A stretch of 64,000 bases of DNA from Paenibacillus riograndensis SBR5 (GTDB taxonomy: Bacteria > Bacillota > Bacilli > Paenibacillales > Paenibacillaceae). The position numbers were made by a program, and so were the translations under genes. The notes below the pieces were generated by a model. The model had not been told where the DNA came from, searched no databases, and saw only the letters and a list, made by a program, of their open reading frames with translations. This document shows, piece after piece, positions 27,701 through 36,700 of the stretch (its first letter is position 1; the number at the start of each line of letters is the position of its first letter). The stretch spans positions 2,061,001-2,125,000 of the forward strand of contig NZ_LN831776.1 in the NCBI RefSeq assembly GCF_000981585.1. Direction: 5' to 3'.

Positions 27701-28978
27701 ATGATAAAAATTGCTTTGCTGTTTCCAGGTCAAGGAAGCCAGTACAATATGATGGGCAAATCCCTGTATGAAAGCTCTGCCGAAGCAAGGGAGATTTTTA
27801 GCAGAACCAACGATATCCTCGGCTATGATCTGCTTGCTGTCATCAATGAAGGAAATCTGGACCAATTAACCCGGACTGAATTTGCCCAGCCGGCGATCTT
27901 TGCCTACAGTTATGCGATTTTTCAATCGATTTGGAAGGGGAAAAAGTTTTTCCCGTCCTTTATGGCCGGCCACAGCTTAGGGGAGATTACAGCCCTTACA
28001 TGTGCAGGTGTGTTTACGTATGAAGCTGCTCTGCGGCTGGTAATGGAGAGAGCGTCCCTGATGCAGCAGGCTACAACAGAGGGACAGGGGGGGATGGCTG
28101 CCATTAACGGTCTGCATCCGCTGCTGGTGGAGGAGGAATGTGCAAGGCTTTCGAATGACGAGGATAAAATCGTGGTGGCTAACTACAATTCCTCGAATCA
28201 AGTGGTGATTTCCGGGTCCAAGGCACTGGTCACGCAGGCAGCGGAAAATCTGGCGAAGATCGGGGCAATCAGCATTCCGCTCCAGGTTTCCGCTCCTTTC
28301 CATACGCCTTATCTTGAAATCAGCAATCAAATATTCCAGCGTGTCCTGGCCGCCACGGATATGTCCGCCATCAACTGGCCGGTTCTGTCCAATGTGGATG
28401 CGAAGCCTTATTCCGATCCGGAGGGAATTCGTGCCCGGCTCAGCATGCAAATGGTCAGTGCGGTGAGATGGAAAGAAACGATTGATTATTTGCTGCGCCA
28501 AGGCGTCAACACCTTTATCGAGCTGGGTCCGAAGTCGGCTTTGACTAATCTGATCAAACGTGATTTCTCGCATGTACGCGCCTTTTCTTATGAGGAGCAT
28601 AACCAGGAGATCATGGCAATCATCGATGAGCAAATCGCCGAAAAACGCCCTACTCTGGTGTCACGCTCTTTAGCTATCGCTGTGTGTACACGGAATCAGA
28701 ACTGGGATGAGGCGGAGTACCAACGGGGCGTAATTGAACCTTACCGGAAGGTGCAGGCGCTGAGCAACCGGCTGGAGGAAGAAGGCCGCGAAGAGTCTGC
28801 CGACGACATGAAAGAGGCCATCGAGATGCTCCGCTCGGTTTTTGTTACCAAAAAGGTGCCGCTGGAAGAGCAAAGGGAACGCTTCACGCAAATTTTTGAT
28901 GAAACCAAGAACAGACATCTATTTGATGACTTTGCCCCGATCATGTTTGACGAAAAGGAAACGGTGTATGAAAAATAA
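27701..28978 (+). CDS. Free-standing trans-acyltransferase (malonyl-type) with C-terminal extension
   Basis: A 425-residue protein, FabD-like over the first 300 residues: FPGQGSQ at 8-14, nucleophile Ser92 in GHSLGE, catalytic His201 in SAPFHTP (a form usual for malonyl transfer), and GPKSALTNL near the end of the fold. It should load malonyl units onto the AT-less modules encoded next to it and probably onto the two modules with decayed ATs. The last roughly 125 residues (from about 300) are an extra charged helical region (including RGVIEPYRKVQALSNRLEEEG). Trans-ATs are usually about 280-330 residues long, so this extension is unexplained; it may be a docking or carrier-recognition element. 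ATG start after GGGAGG. The next PKS gene starts inside its last codons (11-nt overlap). Confidence 0.93.
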   Translation: MIKIALLFPGQGSQYNMMGKSLYESSAEAREIFSRTNDILGYDLLAVINEGNLDQLTRTEFAQPAIFAYSYAIFQSIWKGKKFFPSFMAGHSLGEITALTCAGVFTYEAALRLVMERASLMQQATTEGQGGMAAINGLHPLLVEEECARLSNDEDKIVVANYNSSNQVVISGSKALVTQAAENLAKIGAISIPLQVSAPFHTPYLEISNQIFQRVLAATDMSAINWPVLSNVDAKPYSDPEGIRARLSMQMVSAVRWKETIDYLLRQGVNTFIELGPKSALTNLIKRDFSHVRAFSYEEHNQEIMAIIDEQIAEKRPTLVSRSLAIAVCTRNQNWDEAEYQRGVIEPYRKVQALSNRLEEEGREESADDMKEAIEMLRSVFVTKKVPLEEQRERFTQIFDETKNRHLFDDFAPIMFDEKETVYEK

Positions 28979-31900
28979 ACCTCTGTTCAATCAGATTCAA
29001 CTCGATTTGGAAGAGGAGCTCCCCCTTTCCTGTGAATCTGCTGAATCAGAGGAAGCCCTCCGCAAAGACATTGCGGTCATTGGGCTGGCAGGGAAGCTGC
29101 CTGATGCTCACAACGCCAGGGAGTACTGGACCAATATTACGCTTGGCAGGGATTCGATCCGCCAAATCCCCTTGTCCCGCAAACAGGACTATGAAGAGGT
29201 CATGTCCGCTTTGCTGAAAAAGGATTGTCAAAAGGACCAGGCGGCGTATGCCGAAAGCGGGTATTTGGACCGGATTGACGGGTTCGATTGCGAATACTTC
29301 TCCATTTCACCGAAGGAGGCGAAGCTGATGGACCCCAATCAGCGCCTCTTTCTGCAATGCTGTGTGGAGGCAATGGAGGATGCCGGGTACGGAAAAGGCA
29401 AGCTGGGCGGAACCCCAACCGGTGTTTTTTTAGGGTATAGCAGCGATTTCGGGGGAGAATACAAGCATTTGCTCAGCGGGGAGAGCGCAGAGCTGGCTGA
29501 TCTGGCGATGACGGGCAACATCAAATCGATTATCCCGGCACGTTTGGCCTATTGGCTGGATGTGCACGGACCCAGCATGCTGGTCGATACGGCATGCTCC
29601 TCTTCGCTGGTCGCCGTTCATCTCGCCTGCCAGTCCATCCGCCGCGGAGAGTGCGGGATGGCATTTGCCGGAGGAGTAAAGGTGCAATTGCAGCCTTTTG
29701 ACAAATCCAGCACCGGTATTGGCATCGTCTCCTCCGGGTTCAGAACGAGAACCTTTGATCAGAATGCCGATGGAACCGGTCTTGGGGAAGGTGCAGGAGT
29801 CGTTCTGCTGAAGGATGCCAGGCAGGCGATTCAGGATGGAGACCATATTTATGCTCTCATCAAAGGGAGTGCAGTCAATCAGGATGGACAATCGATTGGC
29901 ATTACCGCGCCTAACTCCAAAGCCCAGGAGGAGCTGATTATCCGGGCATGGAAGGATGCGGAGGTTCATCCGGAGACCATTTCTTTGATTGAGGCCCATG
30001 GGACGGCAACCCGCTTGGGTGACCCTGTGGAGATTGACGGAATTACAAGGGCTTTTGACAGATACACGAGAAAAAAACAGTTTTGCGCGATTGGCTCCAT
30101 CAAAACGAATATCGGACATTTGGACCATGCGGCGGGGATCTCCGGCTTGCTGAAATGTATTCTTGCCTTGCAGCATGAGACATTGCCGCCGACGATACAT
30201 TTCCAATCCCCGAACCCGAATATCAGCTTCCCTGATTCCCCGGTCTACGTGAATGATGCGGTGCGCACCTGGGAGAGCGGTGAGCATCCCCGAAGATGCG
30301 GGATCAATTCCTTCGGATTAAGCGGGACGAACTGCCATATGATCCTGGAGCAATACAAAGAGACAGCGGCGGTTGAGCGTACAGGGAACCTCAGCGCAGA
30401 CCGCTGGAACATGTTGACGTTATCTGCCAAGAACAGTGATGTGCTGCGCAGGCTCGTCTCTGAGTATCACCAATTCATCAATCAGTCAGAGTCGGTTGAT
30501 CTGGACAACTTGTGCTATACGGCGAATACCGGCCGGGACCATCATGTGCATAAGGCGGCAATCGTGTTCAGAAACCGAATGGATTTGCTTGAGAAGCTCC
30601 AGTCGCTTAAGCAGGCGGGAACAGGGAAGATCTCCATGGAACATGTCTATGTGCGGCCGGGGCATGAACAGGCTAACGCCAAAATCCCGGGTTCCTCTCC
30701 TGATGTACAGGGGATCGTCCAGGAGATGAGGGCTGCAGTTGATCAGCACCGCGGCTCACTTCTGCAGCAATTGGCACAGTTGTATGTACAGGGGGAAGCG
30801 ATTCCTTGGCAAAGCTTGTATGCGGACGGACGCTATCAGCTAATCAGCTTGCCTGCCTATCCGTTTCAGGAAACGCGCTGCTGGATCGAACCCAAAGCGT
30901 ATATGCCAAAGACGGGACCGCTTGCCGGCCAATGTCTGGTCCGCAGCAACGGGGTAGAAATTTATGAAGCCCGGTTCTCCTGCGATACCCACTGGGTTGT
31001 GGCTGAACACAAAATCATGGACCATTATGTGCTGCCCGGAACCGCTTATCTGGAGCTCGCCGCCCAAATCCTGAAGCAAACTGTTCCTGAACAGGGCGAG
31101 CTTATCATGGAGAATTTCATGTTCCTGCAGCCGCTGCAGATGAAGGAGCATGAACAAAAGAGTGTCCACATTGTGCTGACTAAACAAAAGTCAGGGACCG
31201 ATGTGATGGTTACCTCCCTTTCCGGGGAGCTGCCGGATGAATGGGTGGTTCACTGTAAAGGAAAAGTGAGCATCCTGCACAGGGAGGAGCCAAAGAGGCG
31301 GATTGCCCTCCCGGAGGTTCTGCAGGAATCGAAGAGACAATCCGTTGCCGGCTATAAACCCGGAGCAGAGGCTCCGGTCCAGACCGGCCCTCATTGGGAG
31401 TGCATGAAAGAGATTTATGTGGAGCCTGACCGCATCGCCGCCTTTTTTGAACTGCCGGCTCCTTTTGCCGCAGAAGCTTACGCCTATACCATGCATCCCT
31501 CCCTGCTGGATTGTGCGGTTAATATTCCCATCAGCCAGATTCGTGACGGGTTATTTTTGCCGTTTGCTTATAAGCGGATCAAGTTTTATGGCAGCATGCC
31601 ACACAGATTTTACAGCATGCTGCAGATGAAAAATAACCAGACAACAGAGCTGCAAGAAACAGTTTCATTCGATATCGTGCTGTTCGATGAAGCCGGGGAG
31701 GTCTTTGCAGAGATTGAAGAATATTCGTTGAAACGGGTGCATATCGAAGCATTCTCTTCCGCTCCAGTATTGCCCAAAGGAATGTTCCACCGGCTGGGGT
31801 GGGAGCGTTCGCCGCTTCATAGACGGGAGCAAGCTAACGCCAGTATGCCGCTTACACTTGTTTTTGCCGGACAAGATCCGCTTTCCCATAGGCTTTTGGC

Positions 31901-33716
31901 TGCTTTGCAAGAGCGAGACATGCCGTTTATTTCGGTAGTTATGGGTGAGCGCTTCAACAAACAGGATGATCATCATTACCGGATCAGCGGGAGCCAACAG
32001 GATTTTGACCGGTTGTGCGGGGAGATTCAGACAAGGGGGGTGCAGCGGATTCTCCACTGCTTCTCTTGGAGTCATGGTCCTTCTCTTCCAGGCAGCGATG
32101 TAGAGCAGGAGATGAACAAGGGGCTGTTCAGTCTGTTTTATCTGACCAAAAGCCTGATTGCCCAGAACATCCGGGAGAAAATCGATCTCGTCCTCATTGC
32201 TGATCTGGCGTATCAGGTTACACGGAACGAGCCTTCGCTGAACCCGATGCACAGCGCCTTCTACCATCTCGGCAAGGTGGTCAGCAGCGAATACGCCCAT
32301 CTGCGCTGCCGCTGTATTGATTTGGACCCCGAAACGGAGGTCACTGCGCTTCTGGCTGAGCTCGACAACCTGCCTGACCATTACGTAACCGCATATCGAA
32401 AAGGCGAACGGTACGGCCAAAGGATGATGGAGCTTCCGCTGTCCAATCCGCTGCCCCAAGAGCTGATTCTATCCGATTCGGGCTGTTATCTGATCACGGG
32501 CGGAACAGGCGGCCTGGGGCTGTCCACCGCAGCTCATCTCGCGCATAAGAAACCGGTCAATCTGGCGCTGGTCAGCCGCTCCGGCTTCCCGGATGAAGCG
32601 GAATGGGAGGATATTCTGCAAAAAGGAGAAGCGCAAGAGGTTATACGGCGGATCAAAATCCTGCAGCAGATCCAAGAGAACGGCAGTACATATACGTTCT
32701 ATAGAGCAGACATTTCACGCAGAACCGAACTGGAAAATGTGCTGCAGGATGTACGAAGCAGGTTTGGCAGCATTAATGGCGTAGTGCATGCCGCCGGAGT
32801 AGCCGGAGATCAATTCTTGTTCAATAGGGAGGAACAGCGCTTCCGCGAGGTTATTCAACCCAAAATCGCAGGCAGCATCTATCTGGCAGAATTGATTACA
32901 GAGCCGCTGGAATTTTTTGTTTGCTATTCTTCGGTGTCCTCGCTGGAGGGCACGCCCGGACAAGGGGATTATGTAGCGGCCAACGGTTTTCTGGATAGCT
33001 TTGTTTACAGTCTGCCCGCCAATCAAAACGGAATCACGCTCAACTGGGCACCCTGGAAAGAGATTGGCATGGCCTATGATTATGAAACGTTCAATCAAGA
33101 GCTGATCTTCAATTTGCTGCCTACCGGCGTGGCGATGTCCGCGTTTGACGCTGCCTTGGCTTCAGGCGAGAAGCAGGTGGTGATCGGAACCATCAACAAA
33201 GAAAATGCGGTGAAGAATTTCCGCAGCAGCTTCTTTTATGAGGGCAATAACCTGCTGATGAATTACGTGGAGCCGCAGCTTGTTGCTCAAACCAGCCTCT
33301 CTGCCACAGCATCCGCCGGCCTGCCGGAAGGAAGAACCCATAACCGCTCGCTGCAGTCCATAAAAGAGCTGATCCGCCAGTTGTGGGTGACCCTGCTGGA
33401 ATCAGAGTCCATAGCGCTGGACGATGCGTTTACCTCCATTGGCGGCAATTCGATTTTTGCTGTGTATCTGCTGCAGGAACTCGAAAAAGCTTTTCCGGGC
33501 ATGCTGGGAATCTCGGATATTTTTACGTATCCCACAATTAACAAGATGGCTGAATATGTATATTCCAGAATGGAGCAAGCTCAACCCTCTTCATCCGCTA
33601 AAGCGAATCCAAGCCAGGAGGAAGAGGATCACAACCTTGACCAGATCTTGCATCGCTTAGCCAATGGCGAATTGGATGTAGATGAGGTTGAGCAGTTGCT
33701 GGGAGAAGACGAATGA
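28968..33716 (+). CDS. Trans-AT PKS module: KS-DH-KR-ACP
   Basis: A 1582-residue AT-less module. I place the start at ATG 28968, inside the trans-AT stop region, because the frame upstream of it is a shadow of the AT gene. KS from about 34 with Cys210 (DTACSSSL), EAHGTAT (Ala for the usual Gly) and NIGHLDHAAG. A KS-DH linker ends in PAYPFQETRCW. DH about 650-935 has His681 (HKIMDHYVLPG) and Asp848 (HPSLLD). KR about 1165-1370 (GGTGGLG, SSVSS, GDYVAAN). ACP Ser1495 (GGNSIFAV). The last 30 residues (LDQILHRLANGELDVDEVEQLL) form a helical docking element. Predicted action: malonyl extension, ketoreduction and dehydration to an enoyl intermediate. Four-nucleotide ATGA overlap with the next gene. 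Confidence 0.94.
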   Translation: MKNKPLFNQIQLDLEEELPLSCESAESEEALRKDIAVIGLAGKLPDAHNAREYWTNITLGRDSIRQIPLSRKQDYEEVMSALLKKDCQKDQAAYAESGYLDRIDGFDCEYFSISPKEAKLMDPNQRLFLQCCVEAMEDAGYGKGKLGGTPTGVFLGYSSDFGGEYKHLLSGESAELADLAMTGNIKSIIPARLAYWLDVHGPSMLVDTACSSSLVAVHLACQSIRRGECGMAFAGGVKVQLQPFDKSSTGIGIVSSGFRTRTFDQNADGTGLGEGAGVVLLKDARQAIQDGDHIYALIKGSAVNQDGQSIGITAPNSKAQEELIIRAWKDAEVHPETISLIEAHGTATRLGDPVEIDGITRAFDRYTRKKQFCAIGSIKTNIGHLDHAAGISGLLKCILALQHETLPPTIHFQSPNPNISFPDSPVYVNDAVRTWESGEHPRRCGINSFGLSGTNCHMILEQYKETAAVERTGNLSADRWNMLTLSAKNSDVLRRLVSEYHQFINQSESVDLDNLCYTANTGRDHHVHKAAIVFRNRMDLLEKLQSLKQAGTGKISMEHVYVRPGHEQANAKIPGSSPDVQGIVQEMRAAVDQHRGSLLQQLAQLYVQGEAIPWQSLYADGRYQLISLPAYPFQETRCWIEPKAYMPKTGPLAGQCLVRSNGVEIYEARFSCDTHWVVAEHKIMDHYVLPGTAYLELAAQILKQTVPEQGELIMENFMFLQPLQMKEHEQKSVHIVLTKQKSGTDVMVTSLSGELPDEWVVHCKGKVSILHREEPKRRIALPEVLQESKRQSVAGYKPGAEAPVQTGPHWECMKEIYVEPDRIAAFFELPAPFAAEAYAYTMHPSLLDCAVNIPISQIRDGLFLPFAYKRIKFYGSMPHRFYSMLQMKNNQTTELQETVSFDIVLFDEAGEVFAEIEEYSLKRVHIEAFSSAPVLPKGMFHRLGWERSPLHRREQANASMPLTLVFAGQDPLSHRLLAALQERDMPFISVVMGERFNKQDDHHYRISGSQQDFDRLCGEIQTRGVQRILHCFSWSHGPSLPGSDVEQEMNKGLFSLFYLTKSLIAQNIREKIDLVLIADLAYQVTRNEPSLNPMHSAFYHLGKVVSSEYAHLRCRCIDLDPETEVTALLAELDNLPDHYVTAYRKGERYGQRMMELPLSNPLPQELILSDSGCYLITGGTGGLGLSTAAHLAHKKPVNLALVSRSGFPDEAEWEDILQKGEAQEVIRRIKILQQIQENGSTYTFYRADISRRTELENVLQDVRSRFGSINGVVHAAGVAGDQFLFNREEQRFREVIQPKIAGSIYLAELITEPLEFFVCYSSVSSLEGTPGQGDYVAANGFLDSFVYSLPANQNGITLNWAPWKEIGMAYDYETFNQELIFNLLPTGVAMSAFDAALASGEKQVVIGTINKENAVKNFRSSFFYEGNNLLMNYVEPQLVAQTSLSATASAGLPEGRTHNRSLQSIKELIRQLWVTLLESESIALDDAFTSIGGNSIFAVYLLQELEKAFPGMLGISDIFTYPTINKMAEYVYSRMEQAQPSSSAKANPSQEEEDHNLDQILHRLANGELDVDEVEQLLGEDE

Positions 33717-36700
33717 AGGAAACCAAAAAGTACATTTATCAGCAGATCAAGGATCAGCAGTTATCCGTCGACAAGTCCAAGGTTATTCTAAAAGAAATCA
33801 AACAGGCAGGCGTAAAGAAACAGCATAAGGATATTGCGGTCATCGGGATGGCAGGGCGCTTTCCGGGAGCTTCCAATGTGGATGAATACTGGAATAATCT
33901 GCTCTATGAGGTTGATTGCATCGGCGATTTCCCCGAGAGCAGGCAAAAGGGCGTCGAAGGGTTCATCCAGAAGAGTGTGCCAGATTCGCTCCAGAAGATC
34001 ACGTATGAAAAAGGCGGGTATTTGGAGCAGATCGACCAGTTCGATTCCGGGTACTTCAAAATTTCCAATAAAGAATCAGAAATGATGGACCCCATCCAGC
34101 GGCTGCTGCTGACTACCGTTATGGAGAGCATTGAAGATGCAGGGTACGGCGGCCGCCGGATGGTCTCCTCCAGAACGGGCGTGTTTATCGGAAGGGATCA
34201 TACGGTAGGAAACATGTATACACACTTGCTGGATCAGACGGATGAGCTTGCTTTAACCGGGTCTTATACCGGGATTTTGTCCAGCCGGATCTCCTATTTC
34301 CTGGATCTGAAGGGTCCGAGCATCGTCTTGGATTCTGCTTGTTCATCCGGACTGCTGGCCATACATGATGCCTGCCAGGCGATCCGCAACAACGAGTGCG
34401 ACATGGCGATTGCAGGCGGAGTTTGTCTGATTTTTTTTCCTATGAAAAATCCGGCGTTTGGTTTGGTGGAATCCAAGCTGCAGTTGTTGAAGCCGTTCGA
34501 TAAGCAGGCGGATGGAACCTTGTGGGGAGAAGGAATCGGATCATTGCTGCTGAAGCCGCTGGATAAAGCGGTTGAGGACCGTGATCCTATCCATGCAGTA
34601 ATCAAAGGGAGTGCTGTGAATAACGACGGCAGATCCAACGGACTTACGGCACCCAATGCGCTTGCACAGGAAGACTTATTTACACAAGCGTGGATAAATG
34701 CGGAGATTGCGCCCGAAACCATCGGTTTTTACGAAGCGCATGGGACCGGTACCGTTCTTGGCGACCCGATTGAGGTCCAGTCGCTCAGCAACGCTTTCCG
34801 TAAATACACCTCCAAAAAGCAGTTCTGCGGCATCGGCTCTGTGAAATCGAATATTGGTCATCTGGCGGCTGCTTCGGGGATTGCATCGGTGATGAAAACC
34901 ATTCTGTCACTCAAGCATCAGAAACTCGTCAGCACTCTGCATTTTGATGATCCCAATCCGTTTATCGACTTTGTAGGCTCCCCGGTCTACATGGTCAATA
35001 AGCAACAAGAGTGGAAGCGGGCACAGGAGGATATTCCGCTGCGGGCAGGCATCAGCTCTTTCGGCTTCAGCGGGACGAATCTCCACCTCGTGCTGGAGGA
35101 AGCTCCGGTCAGCCCAAAACTTGCTCCGGCAAGCCGCCCGTATCATATCTTTACGGTTTCAGCCAAAGAGAAAACGGTCCTTGCCGAGTGGGTGTCCCGT
35201 TATCTGCAGCATATGCAGCGCGCCGGGGATATCGAGCTGGCGGACCTTTGTTACACCGCTGCGACAGGAAGAGGGCATTATGCGTACCGGCTGGCGCTAA
35301 TCGTCCGGGATATACAGGAGTTGCAGGAAAAATTGCATCGCATCATCCAGGAGCATCCAATAACCGGACACACGGAGGACGGGATTTATTACGGTGAATT
35401 CAAAATTGTCCCGGAAAGCAAAAAGTACAAAAGCACCGGGGAGATAACCGAGTCCGGCTTGAATCTCTTGCATGAACAGGCACGTGCAGCGCTTGGGGCC
35501 TATTCCGGTCAGGATATTCAATCGGTTTCGGAAATTTGCGGCCTGTACGTTCAAGGTGCCGAGATGGATTGGGAGGTTTGTTACCAGCCGGGCGGGTACC
35601 GGCGGATTCGGCTTCCCGTCTATCCGTTCCAGAAGATAAGCTGTTGGCCGCAGGCGGACCAACCGCCGGGAAGCCGCACGCCTCTGTCTTCGCCAAGTGA
35701 AGTTTTCCCAGGCCGCAAAGTATTGGAAACCTACCAGCAATCAGTCTATGAAGTTGAGCTGCGGGTGGAAGAACAATGGCTGCTGCGGGAGCATCTGATG
35801 ATGGGATTCCATATCGTACCGGCGGCGGGACTGATTGAATGGGCCCGCCAGACCGGCCGCAGCCATGTTGGAGACCTTGCGTTCAGCCTGCAGGATTTTC
35901 GTTTTATTAATCCCTTGATTGCCGGTGAGAGCGAGGGACATCAAGTCCATACACTGGTGGAAAAACAGGATAGCCAGTTCCGGCTGCAAATCGCCAGCCG
36001 GGCTATTCCCGGCAACGCGGAGAACCATAATGAGTGGAGTCTGAATGCCGAAGGAAAAATCGTACCTTTCCAGCACACCGGGGCGGCCAGCGTAGATATT
36101 CAACAGCTCCAGGAAAAGAGTGAATGGGAGCACATCGAACCGGACTTTGGCAGCATTGTAGGCCGCACTGCATTTGGTCCGCGCTGGAACAACATTCAGC
36201 AATTGTCCCAAAGCGATGACCGTGTGCTGGTCCATGTGAAATTGGGAGAACGTTATGCGGAGGATTTTTCGGCATACGGTTATCACCCGGCTCTGCTCGA
36301 TACTGGATTGAATGCAGTCACAATGTTTATTTTACGTGAGTTGTATCTTCCGTTTTCCTTCAAGAAATTCACGTTCTATGACAACATGCCAGATGCCTTT
36401 TACAGCTATTTGCGCAAAAGAGCAGCCGGGGGAGAAAACAAGGAGACTATTTCCTACGACATCAGCCTGATTGATGAGCAAGGGAATGTGTTCGCGGAAG
36501 TTGAGAACTACACCTTGAAAAAAGTGCCCGCAGCAATGGTCACCAAGGATCTGTTCCATCAGCTCCATTGGGTGAAGGAACCCCGGCTGCCAGCAGGAAG
36601 AAACATGATGGACGGCGCTGTCCTTCTGTTTGGAGACGAAAGAGGACGATCCGCCGGATTGATTCGGCTGCTTGCGGCAAGAGGCGCAAAGGTGATTCGG

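Noticed and set aside
28842..28967. Upstream extension of the KS-DH-KR-ACP frame beginning at 28842
   Set aside because: The extra 42 residues are a frame-shifted shadow of the trans-AT C-terminus. ATG 28968 gives a normal start with a typical overlap.
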